A stretch of DNA of 64,000 bases from Paraplanobispora siamensis (GTDB lineage: Bacteria; Actinomycetota; Actinomycetes; Streptosporangiales; Streptosporangiaceae): contig NZ_BOOJ01000027.1 in NCBI RefSeq assembly GCF_016863175.1, forward strand, positions 1 through 64,000. Direction: 5' to 3'. Below are positions 1-8,269 of the stretch, piece by piece (the first letter of the stretch is position 1; each line of letters opens with the position of its first letter). The notes beneath the pieces are model-generated. The model had not been told where the DNA came from. It worked only from the letters and a program-made list of their open reading frames with translations, and searched no databases. The translations under genes and the position numbers were made by a program.

Positions 1-365
1 TGCTCGTTGAGCGTGCCGCTGGTATCCGGCAGGACGCAGAACGGCAGGCCCGCCGGGTCACGCATGATCCACCAGTGCTCCTCCACCTTCCGCACCCGCT
101 CGGCGCCCAGCCGCTCCAGCCGGGCGACCTCCGCCTCCAGGTCGTCGGTGTGGATGTCGAGGTGGACCCTGGCCTGCCCCTCCCCCAGCCGCTGGACCAG
201 CAGCGCGAACTCCTGCCCGTGCAGGTGGGCGCCGTGGTACTCGTTGTAGCGGTCGAACTGCTTCAGCGTCTCGCCGCTCGCCCCCTGCCAGAACTCCACC
301 TCCCTGTCGTGCACCTCATCCGGAACGTCGATCACGACCTTGTAGAGCCTGCTGTGGTGCGGCAC
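1..365 (-). CDS. VOC (glyoxalase/bleomycin-resistance fold) protein, C-terminus cut by window edge
   Basis: I read this from the reverse complement: a GTG at 365 preceded by GGAGGTGAC opens a frame beginning MPHHSRLYKVVIDVP that stays open to base 1 (121 residues). Ordered pieces such as HGQEFALLVQRLGEG, VHLDIHTDDLEAEVARLE and WWIMRDPAGLPFCVLP match the glyoxalase-like VOC domain common in actinomycetes, with the usual H/D-rich strand followed by a D-P-x-G-x-x-F-C-V end. Substrate and metal use cannot be told. It is a short cytosolic protein and may stand alone; the degraded DinB gene lies about 100 bases upstream on the same strand. Confidence 0.8.
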   Translation of the reverse strand, partial: MPHHSRLYKVVIDVPDEVHDREVEFWQGASGETLKQFDRYNEYHGAHLHGQEFALLVQRLGEGQARVHLDIHTDDLEAEVARLERLGAERVRKVEEHWWIMRDPAGLPFCVLPDTSGTLNE

Positions 366-462
366 CCCGCGTCACCTCCGTCTGGCGGTCCGGTCCGAAC
401 CCGATCACGCAACCACAGCGGCCCCGCGCACCACAAGCGGTGCGCGCCCCGGACCCGGGCGG

Positions 463-799
463 TCAGCCCATGGTCCTGGCGCCGTCCAGGGACTCGCGGA
501 TGATGTCGGCGTGCCCGGCGTGCTGGGCGGTCTCGGCGATGATGTGCAGCAGGACCCGGCGCACCGACCAGCGCGCGCCCGGCTCGAACCACGGCGCCCC
601 CGGCCGCGAAGCGCATCCACTTCGCCTCCGTGCCGGCCACGTGCTTGATCAGACCGCCCAGGCACAGCTCGCTGGCGGTGGTGCGCAGCGCCGCCTCCTC
701 GTCGGTCAGGCCCCGAACCGTCTGACGCAGGAAGCCCCGGTGCCTGGCCAGCGCCCGCAGCAGGTCGGCGCGCTCGCCGTTCATGCTCGTCCCGTCCAT
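463..799 (-). pseudogene. DinB / DUF664-family gene broken by an internal out-of-frame deletion
   Basis: The 5' part reads from ATG at 799 (GAGAGGTGG ribosome site) through MNGERADLLRALARHRGF and LCLGGLIKHVAGTEAKWM, the normal N-terminal half of actinobacterial DinB-like DUF664 proteins. After WMRFAAGG the frame changes. The family's C-terminal end, GAPWFEPGARWSVRRVLLHI followed by AETAQHAGHADIIRESLDG and ending RTMG, continues in the next reading frame to the TGA at 463-465. The 45-60 residues normally between the halves are absent, so a deletion that was not a multiple of three is the simplest explanation. An intact member would be a four-helix metal- or thiol-cofactor-binding protein of about 165 residues. 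An assembly error is unlikely to remove that much but cannot be excluded. Confidence 0.75.
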
Positions 800-876
800 G
801 GTCGTGCCACCTCTCGATGTCGTCCGACCGCGTCAGAGTAAATCCGCCCGGCGGCGTTTCCCGTGGGCCGGGACGA

Positions 877-1130
877 TCACGGCCGGGTCTTCTCACGATG
901 GACGACGACGTCGGCCCCACGGCCCGGATAGGCCATGATCAGCAAACGCTGCGTGCGGTTCTCCTCGCCCTTCCAGGGCATCCAGTCGAGGTGGACGCGG
1001 ATCCGGTAGTCGCCGCCAGGTCGTTCCCGTGCAGCCGGTCGAGCAGGCCGTCCTCGAAGGGGTCGCTGTCGTCGTCGGTCAGCTCGTACGCCTCCAGGAC
1101 GCCGTAGTCGGTCCACACCGGTTCACGGAT
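877..1130 (-). pseudogene. Frameshifted remnant of a conserved hypothetical gene with C-terminal RLLIMAYPGRG motif
   Basis: One frame carries WTDYGVLEAYELTDDDSDPF and then GLLDRLHGNDL. The next carries GGDYRIRVHLDWMPWKGEEN and TQRLLIMAYPGRGADVVVHR, up to the TGA at 877-879. The frames meet near 1015-1020, and restoring one base there (GAC CCT GGC in place of GACCTGGC) would join them. No convincing start codon or ribosome site is visible upstream, so the N-terminus is probably also lost. The last 27 residues are nearly the same as the tail of the membrane protein at 3022-3927. I do not recognise the family. Confidence 0.55.
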
Positions 1131-1440
1131 CACCGAGATCGACTCCGGCCTGATCCGGGGCCGGCGCCGGGGCGCCTCGGCACAGTGGCGCCGCTCGGCG
1201 GCCCGGGAGGATACACCGCCTCCGTCACGGCTCCGGACTCCCGCACCGCTCCCGCGCCGCGGCTTCATCCCCGGATCCCGCCGAGAGCACCTGGTCACAG
1301 CGGACTTTCTTATTGGAACGAAACATCCGTACCGGAGTGATCGGAAAATTTCCTTCATACCGGTGATTGCAAATCACCCCAATACGCCCCATGGACTCCT
1401 TTACCGTGCTGCACTCACCCCCCGGACAAGGAGACCCTCG
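1131..1440. other. Intergenic stretch upstream of the amidase gene
   Basis: No gene is seen here. The right part (1300-1400) is clearly more AT-rich than its surroundings, as expected for a promoter region. It contains a perfect 7-bp stem with a 3-base loop at 1362-1378 (GGTGATT, GCA, AATCACC). I looked for c-di-AMP riboswitch features often found ahead of actinobacterial wall hydrolases and did not find them. Confidence 0.5.
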
Positions 1441-2949
1441 ATGACGTTCGCCCTGAAGCGGCCTGCGGCCCTCGTCGCCTGCGCCCTCGCGGCCTTCCTC
1501 GCGTCGGCCGGTCTACCGGCCGCGGCCGAGCCGGATCCGCCCCTGCCGGCGGCGTTCGAGCGCGCCGCGACCGAGTACGACATCCCCCGCGACCTGCTCG
1601 CCACCCTCGCCTACGCCGAGACCCGTCTCGACGACCACGGCGACGAGCCCAGCGTGAGCGGCGGCTACGGCATGATGCACCTGGTCAGCAACCCCACCAC
1701 GCACGCGCTGGAGAAGGCCGCCGAGATCACCGGATTGCCGGTGGAGAAGCTGCGCGCGGACACCGGGTCGAACATCCTCGGCGGAGCGGCGGTCCTGCGC
1801 GCCCACGCCGACGGGCTGGGTCTCGACGAAACCGCCAGGAAGGACATCGGCCGCTGGTACGAGGCCGTGGCGCGGTACGGCAACCCCTCCTCCGCCGAGA
1901 CCGCCCGCCTCTACGCCGACGCCGTCTACGAGCTGCTCGGCACCGGGTTCAGCGCCCGCGGCGTTACGGTCGCGCCGCGGCAGGTCACCGCCGACCGCGG
2001 TGAGTACGCCCAGGCCCGCGACCTCGGCGCGATGGCCGCCCCCGGCGCCGAGTACCCGTCCGCGTCCTGGGTGGCGGCGAGGTCGAGCAACTACACCGTC
2101 GCCAACCGACCGGCGAGCCGGAAGATCGACCGGGTGATCATCCACGTCACCCAGGGGTCCTACGCGGGCGCCATCTCCTGGTTCCAGAACCCCGGCGCCA
2201 AGGTCTCGGCGCACTACGTGATCAAGTCCTCCAACGGCGCCGTCACCCAGATGGTGCGCCACAAGGACGTCGCCTGGCACGCGGGCAACCGGGACTACAA
2301 CCACCGCTCCATCGGCATCGAGCACGAGGGCTACGTCAACAACGCCGCGTGGTTCACCGACGCGATGTACCGTTCCTCCGCCGCGCTGACCCGCCACCTG
2401 TGCGACAAGTACGGCATCCCGAAGGACCGCGCGCACATCATCGGCCACAACCAGGTTCCCGGCGCGACGCACACCGACCCGGGCCCGAAGTGGAACTGGA
2501 CCACGTTCATGAAGTACGTCACCGGCGGGAGCACGCCGACGTGGTCGACCACCGCGGACAACACCACCGCCGGCCGGTTCACCGCCAGCGCGAACTGGGG
2601 CACCTCCACCTACTCCGCCCAGCGCCTCGGGCCCGACTACCGGTTCGCGGCCCCGGCCACCACCCCCGACCCCGCCTGGTACAAGGCGATCATCCCCAGC
2701 GCGGGCACCTACCGGGTCGAGGTCCGCTATCCGGCGCACTCGGGATACAACAGCGCGGCGCCGTACCTCGTGGTGACCGCGAACGGGACCAAGACGATCT
2801 ACGTCGACCAGCGCGCGGGCGGCGGGGTCTGGCGCAGCCTCGGGACGTTCTCGCTCAAGGCGGGGGCGTACGACGTCGTGGGCGTCAGCCGGCAGACCTC
2901 CGGCACCGGCTACGTGATCGCCGACGCCGTCCGCATCAGCCGCGGCTGA
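1441..2949 (+). CDS. Secreted N-acetylmuramoyl-L-alanine amidase with N-terminal transglycosylase-like domain and golvesin-type C-domain
   Basis: The likely start is ATG 1441, 8 bases after AAGGAGA; the open frame runs further upstream but without a ribosome site. The 502-residue product has a Sec signal peptide (FALKRP, a hydrophobic run, then AAAEP). Residues 30-150 resemble a lysozyme-like/SLT fold (LLATLAYAETRLDDHG, GGYGMMHL). Residues 225-355 form an Amidase_2/PGRP domain with zinc-ligand signatures VIIHVTQG and GATHTDPG and the substrate-side HYVIK and WHAGN motifs. The C-terminal 130 residues (WYKAIIP, GTYRVEVRYPA, YVIADAVRIS) match the golvesin/xanthan-lyase-type binding domain. It should cut the glycan-peptide amide bond in peptidoglycan outside the cell. 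The transglycosylase-like part may only bind glycan. Confidence 0.88.
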   Translation: MTFALKRPAALVACALAAFLASAGLPAAAEPDPPLPAAFERAATEYDIPRDLLATLAYAETRLDDHGDEPSVSGGYGMMHLVSNPTTHALEKAAEITGLPVEKLRADTGSNILGGAAVLRAHADGLGLDETARKDIGRWYEAVARYGNPSSAETARLYADAVYELLGTGFSARGVTVAPRQVTADRGEYAQARDLGAMAAPGAEYPSASWVAARSSNYTVANRPASRKIDRVIIHVTQGSYAGAISWFQNPGAKVSAHYVIKSSNGAVTQMVRHKDVAWHAGNRDYNHRSIGIEHEGYVNNAAWFTDAMYRSSAALTRHLCDKYGIPKDRAHIIGHNQVPGATHTDPGPKWNWTTFMKYVTGGSTPTWSTTADNTTAGRFTASANWGTSTYSAQRLGPDYRFAAPATTPDPAWYKAIIPSAGTYRVEVRYPAHSGYNSAAPYLVVTANGTKTIYVDQRAGGGVWRSLGTFSLKAGAYDVVGVSRQTSGTGYVIADAVRISRG

Positions 2950-3021
2950 CGCCCGTACGGCCCGCGCCCGTCCCCGCGAACCCCGGGCGGAGGCGCGGGC
3001 CGTACGGAGACCCGGTGGCGG

Positions 3022-3112
3022 TCACGGCTCGGTCTTCCGGCGGTGGACGACGACGCCGTCCCCGCGCCCCGGATAGGCCATGATCAGCAGCCGTTGCGTG
3101 CCGTGCTTCTCC
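3022..3112. repeat. Second copy of a ~90-bp direct repeat (first copy 877-967)
   Basis: The bases from the stop codon of the membrane-protein gene match 877-967 at roughly 80-85% by eye, including an exact run around CCCGGATAGGCCATGATCAG. Similarity stops abruptly about 90 bases inside the coding region, where the two proteins also cease to resemble each other. Both copies lie in the same orientation and encode the same reading frame, GTQRLLIMAYPGRG and onward. Confidence 0.75.
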
Positions 3113-3927
3113 TCCTCCGGTAGGGGAGGCGTGATGTCCTCCCCGTGCTCCCCGGTCGCCGACTGGGCGCGCAGGCAGTCGTCCCGGGAGGTGAACGGGC
3201 CGCGCGCGTGGTCGGCCGCCGGGAACGCCAGGAGCGGCACGACCGTCGCGGCGACCGGCAGCAGCCACCGCCCGAACGGGACCCTGAACCGGACCGGCCT
3301 GCGCTCGCGCCGCGGTACGGCCCGCGCGGGCGGGTTCGTGAGATCGCGGGCCGAGCGGGCCAGCCACACCATTTGCAGGGCGTCCGGTACGGCGGTGAGC
3401 CAGACGAGACCGGAGCTCTGGAAATAGGCGATGCCGAAGGCGGAGACGACGGCGGACCGCAGCAGGACGACGACGAACGGCGCCGCCACGGAGGCCGCTC
3501 CCGACCACACGGTGGTCCCGCTCCACCTGCCGTCCCGGGTCTGGGCCACGAGGATCAGCACCAGCCAGAGCAGCCAGGGCCACCCCTGGAGTTCGACGGC
3601 GTCGAAGAACCACGCGGCGGATTGGGCGTCGAACGCCTCGGACGCCTCCTCGCCGAGCGCGCCTGCCGCGCCGACCGTCCCGGCCACGAGCAGGACGATC
3701 CGCAACGCACGGGGTACGCCGTCCAGCATCCCGTGGAACAGCACCACCAGAGCGAGCCACCCGAGAGCCCAGGCCATGTCCACCCACCAGGGCGACGGGA
3801 GGCGGAGCAGACCGGGCGTCTGGAGGACCGCGTTGGCGTAGAGCGCCACCCGCAACCGGCGCCCCCGCCCGTCCGGTTCCCCGGGCCGTGCGGAACGGTG
3901 CCGGCGGATGGAGTGGAGGAGACGCAC
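3022..3927 (-). CDS. Integral membrane protein of unknown function with shared RLLIMAYPGRG tail
   Basis: The product is 301 residues from a GTG at 3927; the ribosome site is weak, so the start is uncertain. It has about five or six hydrophobic segments, for example WALGWLALVVLFHGML, ALRIVLLVAGTVGAAGAL, WPWLLWLVLILVAQ, VAAPFVVVLLRSAVV and WLLPVAATVVPLLAF. An Arg-rich loop precedes the last segment, and a soluble acidic tail of about 70 residues follows. The final 27 residues (GTQRLLIMAYPGRGDGVVVH and so on) match the end of the relic at 877-1130. No family is recognised. The gene is convergent with the amidase gene and divergent from the 4049 gene. Confidence 0.7.
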   Translation of the reverse strand: MRLLHSIRRHRSARPGEPDGRGRRLRVALYANAVLQTPGLLRLPSPWWVDMAWALGWLALVVLFHGMLDGVPRALRIVLLVAGTVGAAGALGEEASEAFDAQSAAWFFDAVELQGWPWLLWLVLILVAQTRDGRWSGTTVWSGAASVAAPFVVVLLRSAVVSAFGIAYFQSSGLVWLTAVPDALQMVWLARSARDLTNPPARAVPRRERRPVRFRVPFGRWLLPVAATVVPLLAFPAADHARGPFTSRDDCLRAQSATGEHGEDITPPLPEEEKHGTQRLLIMAYPGRGDGVVVHRRKTEP

Positions 3928-4048
3928 GTGGACTTTCCCGGGGGCATGAGGGGCTTGCCGAACAAATCGCCCAACCCTAGCGAGCCGTCCCCTCCAAGTC
4001 GATCATCTCCCCCTGTGTCCGGCGGCTCTCCTCTGCGACAATTCGCCC

Positions 4049-4843
4049 GTGGAGATCAAGGAGCACCTGTCCTCGCTTCAGGACGCGGGGGTACGGCTGG
4101 CCGCGGCGGCCGAGCGGGCCGGGGTGGACGCCCCGGTGCCCACCTGCCCCGGCTGGCGGGTACGGGACCTGCTGGAACACCTCGGCGGCGTGCACCGCTG
4201 GGCCGCGGCCTACGTCGCCACCGGCAGGACGGAGCCGTTCACCGACGAGGAGGAGGCGGTGTTCTTCACCGCCCCGGACGACGCCGGGCTGGTCGGCTGG
4301 TTCCGCGAGGGCCACGCCGCGCTGGTGCGGACCCTGCGGGAGGCCGACCCCGGGGTGACGTGCTGGGCCTTCCTGCGCGCGCCCTCCCCGCTGGCGTTCT
4401 GGGCGCGCCGTCAGGCCCACGAGACCATGATCCACATGATCGACGCCGAGGCCGCCGCGGCCGCGTCGTCCGGGGGCGCGGCCCCGGGCTCCGACCCCAT
4501 GGCGCGGGCGGTCGCCTCGTTCACCCCCGCCTTCGCCGCCGACGGCGTCGACGAGCTCTTCGACGGCTTCCTCCCCCGGCGCCGCGGGCGGCTGGTCGCC
4601 GACCCGCCGATCAGCCTGGCCGTACGCGCCACCGACCACCCGACCGCCTGGACCATCCGGGTGGAGCCGGACGGCCGGGCCGTCACCTCCGGCGCGCACG
4701 ACGCCGACTGCGTCGTCTCCGGACCCGCGCGAGAGCTGTACCTCATGCTGTGGAACCGCGGGGGCGCCGAGGCCCTCGACGTGCGGGGCGACCGGAGCGT
4801 GCTGGACCTGTGGCGGGAGAAGGCCGTGATCGTCTGGAGCTGA
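4049..4843 (+). CDS. Maleylpyruvate isomerase / TIGR03083-family mycothiol-dependent-type protein
   Basis: The product is 264 residues from a GTG at 4049. The N-terminus (LAAAAERAGVDAPVPTCPGW, then VRDLLEHLGGVHRWAAAYV) is the four-helix MDMPI_N/DinB-like module in which CPGW and the H of HLGGVHRW are hallmarks. The C-terminal part (AVRATDHPTAWTIRVEPDG, then DCVVSGPARELYLMLWNRGG) is the SCP2-like domain typical of actinobacterial members. Characterised relatives are mycothiol-dependent isomerases or detoxification enzymes with a metal held by the helical bundle; the substrate here is unknown. It is a single gene with no obvious partner, convergent with the epoxide hydrolase gene. Confidence 0.82.
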   Translation: MEIKEHLSSLQDAGVRLAAAAERAGVDAPVPTCPGWRVRDLLEHLGGVHRWAAAYVATGRTEPFTDEEEAVFFTAPDDAGLVGWFREGHAALVRTLREADPGVTCWAFLRAPSPLAFWARRQAHETMIHMIDAEAAAAASSGGAAPGSDPMARAVASFTPAFAADGVDELFDGFLPRRRGRLVADPPISLAVRATDHPTAWTIRVEPDGRAVTSGAHDADCVVSGPARELYLMLWNRGGAEALDVRGDRSVLDLWREKAVIVWS

Positions 4844-4869
4844 CGGGCCCCGCCCCGGACCGGCGGACC

Positions 4870-4905
4870 GGTGGCGGGCCGGTCAGCGGTGGCGGGCCGG
4901 TCAGC
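4870..4905. repeat. Tandem 18-bp duplication spanning the epoxide hydrolase stop codon
   Basis: Two perfect copies of GGTGGCGGGCCGGTCAGC lie at 4870-4887 and 4888-4905. Read on the minus strand, each copy contains a TGA in the same frame (4901-4903, the real stop, and 4883-4885), so the gene end carries a duplicated stop. Confidence 0.85.
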
Positions 4906-6088
4906 GGTGGCGGCGGAAGAACTTCCGGATGTCCCCGGTGAGCAGGTCGGGGGTCTCCATCGCGGGGAAGTGCCCGCCGCGGTCGTACTCCGACCAGTGC
5001 TCGATCCGGCCCTGCGGGTCCATCAGGCTCCGGATGCCGGTGTCCCCGGCGAAGACCGCCACGCCCGTCGGCGGCCCCGGCCGCTCGCCGCCGGGCGGCT
5101 CCTCCCCGTGCCGGGCGGCCATCTCCCGCCAGGCCTGCATGCCCTCGTAGGTCGCGTGGGCCGAGGAGGCGCCCGAGCCGGTGAACCAGAAGACGCTGAC
5201 GGCGGTGAGCAGGTGGTCGATGTCGACCGCCTCCTCCGGCAGCTTCGCCGCGGGGTCGGTCCACTCCTGGAACTTCTCGACGATCCAGGCGAGCTGGCCG
5301 ACCGGCGAGTCGTTCAGCGAGTAGGCCAGCGTCTGCGGGCGGGTCGACTGCAGGTGCAGGTAGCCCAGCCCCCCGGCCCGGAACGCGTTGAACCGCTCTC
5401 CCCGCTCCCGGTCGGCCCCGGACAGCGCGTCCAGCTCCACCGGGGGTCCGAACGGCATCGCCGCCGTCGTGCCGGTCACGTGCACGCCGGTCACGCGCTC
5501 GGCGTCGATCACGGAGAGCATCGCCGCCACGCCGGAGCCGACGTCGGTGCCCTGGACGGCGTACCGGCCGTAGTCCAGCCTGCGCATCAGCTCCGCCCAG
5601 GCCCCGGCGACGCGGAACAGGTTGCCCCATCCCGCCTGCCGCACCGGCGTGGAGAACCCGTAGCCCGGCAGGGACGGGACGACCAGGTGGAAGGCGTCCG
5701 CCGGGTCGCCGCCGTGCGCGCGGGGATCGGACAGCGGGCCGAGCACCTTCAGGAACTCCACCGGCGAGCTCGGCCACCCGTGGATGAGCAGCAGCGGCAG
5801 CGCGTCCGGCTCGGGCGAGCGCACGTGCAGGAAGTGGATGTCCTGGCCGTCGACGGTGGTGACGAACTGCGGGATCTCGTTCAGCGCGGCCTCCCGCTCC
5901 CGCCAGTCGAACCCGTGGGCCCAGCGCTCGGCCAGGCCCTTGAGGTAGTCCACCGGCACGCCCCGGCTCCACCCGGTCCCGGCCGGCCCCTGCGGCCAGC
6001 GGGTGCGGGCGAGCCGGTCCTTCAGGTCGTGGAGGTCGGCCTGGGGGATCGCGATGCGGAACGGGCGGATCTCGGTGTCATCGTTCAT
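4901..6088 (-). CDS. Epoxide hydrolase (EHN-type alpha/beta hydrolase)
   Basis: The start is taken as ATG 6088 ([19 protein letters not shown]); no strong Shine-Dalgarno sequence is seen and the frame is open to 6145. The 395-residue product begins with the epoxide-hydrolase N-terminal cap ([18 protein letters not shown], then [20 protein letters not shown]). An alpha/beta-hydrolase fold follows, with oxyanion motif [13 protein letters not shown], nucleophile region [10 protein letters not shown] (Asp), and a catalytic-His region near the end ([16 protein letters not shown]). The family converts epoxides to vicinal diols in the cytosol. It lies downstream of the LLM oxidoreductase and SDR genes on the same strand with a 114-base gap, so a loose catabolic cluster is possible. 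The substrate is unknown. Confidence 0.85.
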   Translation of the reverse strand: MNDDTEIRPFRIAIPQADLHDLKDRLARTRWPQGPAGTGWSRGVPVDYLKGLAERWAHGFDWREREAALNEIPQFVTTVDGQDIHFLHVRSPEPDALPLLLIHGWPSSPVEFLKVLGPLSDPRAHGGDPADAFHLVVPSLPGYGFSTPVRQAGWGNLFRVAGAWAELMRRLDYGRYAVQGTDVGSGVAAMLSVIDAERVTGVHVTGTTAAMPFGPPVELDALSGADRERGERFNAFRAGGLGYLHLQSTRPQTLAYSLNDSPVGQLAWIVEKFQEWTDPAAKLPEEAVDIDHLLTAVSVFWFTGSGASSAHATYEGMQAWREMAARHGEEPPGGERPGPPTGVAVFAGDTGIRSLMDPQGRIEHWSEYDRGGHFPAMETPDLLTGDIRKFFRRHR

Positions 6089-6202
6089 ATGAGGAAAGCT
6101 ACGAACCAATGCGGAAAGGTCGCTTCCTGATTCTCGAACGATCACCGAAGACCGCCGGCCGGCCGTCGCGGGTCCCGTACGGCCCGCCGGAGGTGGGCGG
6201 CC

Positions 6203-7159
6203 TCACCGCAGCTGGGGCAGCACCTTGGCGCCGAAGGCGTCGAGGAACGCGCTCTGCTCCTGGCCGACGTGGTGCAGGTAGATCTCCTCGAAGCCCAGCT
6301 CCGCGTACTCGTTCAGCCGGGCGGCGTGCCATCCCAGGTCGGAGGAGACGTTGACCACCTCGGTGACCGCGGACGGCTGCACGTTCTCGGAGACCACGTC
6401 GAACAGCTCGGCCGTGTCGAGGTCCCAGCAGACCGGCGGGCGGAAGACGTTGCTGCGCCACTGCTCGTGGGCGATGGCCGTCGCCGTGTCGTCGTCCTCG
6501 GCCCAGCTCAGGTGGACCTGCAGCGCCAGCCGCCCCCGGCCGCCCGCGTCCCGGTAGGCGGCGGAGACCTCGCGCAGCGTCTCGACCGGCGCGTTCACCG
6601 TGATCAGGCCGTCGGCCCACTCCGCGCACCACCGCGCCGTCTCGACGCTGACCGCCGCCCCGATCAGCTTCGGCGGGGTCTGCGGCCGGGTCCACAGCCG
6701 GGCCCGGTCCACGGTCACCAGGCCGTCGTGGCTGACCTCCTCCCCGGCCAGCAGCGCCCGGATGATGTCGACGCACTCGCGCAGCCGCGCCGTGCGTACG
6801 GCCTTGCGCGGCCAGCGGTCCCCGGTGATGTGCTCGTTGCTCGCCTCCCCGGTGCCCAGGGCGGCCCAGAACCGGTCGGGGAACATCGCGCCGAGGGTGC
6901 CGATCGCCTGGGCGATGATCGCCGGGTGGTAGCGCTGGCCGGGCGCGTTGACCACGCCGAACGGCAGCTTCGTGGCCTGCATCGCCGCTCCCAGCCAGGA
7001 CCAGGCGAAGGCCGACTGGCCCTGCCGCGCGCTCCAGGGGGAGAAGTGGTCCGACGACATCGCCGCGGTGAAGCCCGCCTGCTCGGCCTGGACAACCGCC
7101 TTCAGCAGCTCGGCCGGATGGATCTGCTCGTGTGAGGAATGGAAGCCGTAGGTCGCCAT
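6203..7159 (-). CDS. LLM-class flavin oxidoreductase (TIGR03885-like, probable non-F420)
   Basis: The product is 318 residues from ATG 7159, with AAGG immediately upstream. MATYGFHSSHEQIHPAELL and SDHFSPWSARQGQSAFAWSW are typical of the luciferase-like TIM-barrel family known as TIGR03885 (probable non-F420 flavinoid oxidoreductase), including the GTGEASNEHITGDRWP loop. It is predicted to be a cytosolic flavin-dependent oxidoreductase of unknown substrate. The upstream SDR gene ends 9 bases before this start on the same strand, so the two are probably cotranscribed and controlled by the divergent TetR protein. Confidence 0.8.
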   Translation of the reverse strand: MATYGFHSSHEQIHPAELLKAVVQAEQAGFTAAMSSDHFSPWSARQGQSAFAWSWLGAAMQATKLPFGVVNAPGQRYHPAIIAQAIGTLGAMFPDRFWAALGTGEASNEHITGDRWPRKAVRTARLRECVDIIRALLAGEEVSHDGLVTVDRARLWTRPQTPPKLIGAAVSVETARWCAEWADGLITVNAPVETLREVSAAYRDAGGRGRLALQVHLSWAEDDDTATAIAHEQWRSNVFRPPVCWDLDTAELFDVVSENVQPSAVTEVVNVSSDLGWHAARLNEYAELGFEEIYLHHVGQEQSAFLDAFGAKVLPQLR

Positions 7160-7168
7160 GCCTTCCGG

Positions 7169-8188
7169 CTACCCGCCAGACGGCCTCCCAGACGCGGAGA
7201 CCGTGCCGGGTCCCGCCTCCCGGTCCAGCAGAGCGTTGATCATCTCCTGGAGCCCGGCGCGTCCGGTGGTGCCGAGCGCGCCGGTCAGGGCACGGGCGAG
7301 CTCGTCGAAGGGATCGTCCACCGGTAGCTCCTTCACCTTCTCCGCCAGTTCCTCCACGCTCCACAGTCCGTCCTTGTGGATGCGGCCGCCGAGGGACCAG
7401 CCGTGGTTGACCGCGACCGTGCCTCCCCGCACCGACAGCACCTGGCCGGTGAACGGGCACGCCGGACTGGCCAGGTAGGCGGCCACGGGGGCGACGGCGG
7501 CCGGGTGCAGGGGGTCGAACCCGGTCGCCGACGGTTCCCGGCTCATGCCGGGGACGCCGAGGGTGAGCCTGGTACGGGCCATCGACGGCGAGACGCAGTT
7601 GACCCGCACGCCGTGCCGGCCCAGCTCGAGGGCGGCCACGACGGTCAGCGCCGCGATCCCTGCGTTGCCCGCCGCGTAGGAGGCCTGGGCGGGCAGCGGG
7701 TTGAGCAGCCCGGAGCCGGAGGAGGTGTTGACGACGGCCCGGTCGGCGCGGACCCCCGCCCGGAACCGGTCGCGCCAGTAACGGGCGGCCCAGCGCGTCA
7801 CCGCGAAGGTGCCCTTCAGCTTGACGGCCAGGACCTCGTCGAAGTCCTCCTCCGACAGGTCGGCCAGGCCCGCGTTCCGTTCGATGGTCGCGTTGTTGAC
7901 CACGACGTGCAGGTCGCCGAAGGCCCGCAGGGCCGTCTCCACCATGCGGCGGGCGCCGTCCCAGTCGGCGACGCTGTCGGTGCTGGCCACGGCCCGCCCG
8001 CCGCGGGCGGTGATCTCCTCCACGACCTCCGCCGCCACCCCGGCGTCGCCGCCCGTTCCGTCGACGGCGACGCCGGGGTCGTTGACGACGACCTCGGCGC
8101 CCTCGGCGGCGAAGAACAACGCCTCCTCCCGCCCGATGCCGCGCCCCGCTCCGGTGATGAGGACGACGCGTCCGTCCAGGCTTCCCAT
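7169..8188 (-). CDS. Short-chain dehydrogenase/reductase with YxxxN in place of YxxxK
   Basis: I chose ATG 8188 (GAAGGGTGG seven bases upstream); an in-frame GTG lies at 8197. The 339-residue product has the Rossmann motif GAGRGIGREEA, NDPG after strand 2 and NNA in strand 4. It resembles actinobacterial SDRs of the multifunctional-enzyme/hydroxyacyl-CoA dehydrogenase type. The active-site region reads ASYAAGNAGIAAL, so the normally essential Lys four residues after the catalytic Tyr is Asn (codon AAC). The Ser position (NTSSGSGLL) is kept. Activity could be altered or lost. It is probably cotranscribed with the LLM gene and repressed by TetR (8270-8872). Confidence 0.85.
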   Translation of the reverse strand: MGSLDGRVVLITGAGRGIGREEALFFAAEGAEVVVNDPGVAVDGTGGDAGVAAEVVEEITARGGRAVASTDSVADWDGARRMVETALRAFGDLHVVVNNATIERNAGLADLSEEDFDEVLAVKLKGTFAVTRWAARYWRDRFRAGVRADRAVVNTSSGSGLLNPLPAQASYAAGNAGIAALTVVAALELGRHGVRVNCVSPSMARTRLTLGVPGMSREPSATGFDPLHPAAVAPVAAYLASPACPFTGQVLSVRGGTVAVNHGWSLGGRIHKDGLWSVEELAEKVKELPVDDPFDELARALTGALGTTGRAGLQEMINALLDREAGPGTVSASGRPSGG

Positions 8189-8206
8189 GATGACCACCCT
8201 TCGTTG

Positions 8207-8223
8207 AATGCACTCAGTGCATT
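8207..8223. promoter_or_regulatory. Palindromic operator between SDR and TetR genes
   Basis: AATGCACT-C-AGTGCATT is a perfect 8+1+8 palindrome in the 81-base divergent region, followed by an AT-rich stretch containing a second ATGCAT. Its place and symmetry fit a binding site for the adjacent TetR regulator. Binding is inferred. Confidence 0.65.
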
Positions 8224-8269
8224 AATACATAATATGCATTCATGCGGAAGGTGCAGTAAGCTGACCGGC

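Noticed and set aside
1300-1440. c-di-AMP (ydaO-type) riboswitch ahead of the wall amidase
   Set aside because: Only one 7-bp hairpin is visible and the conserved riboswitch blocks are missing.
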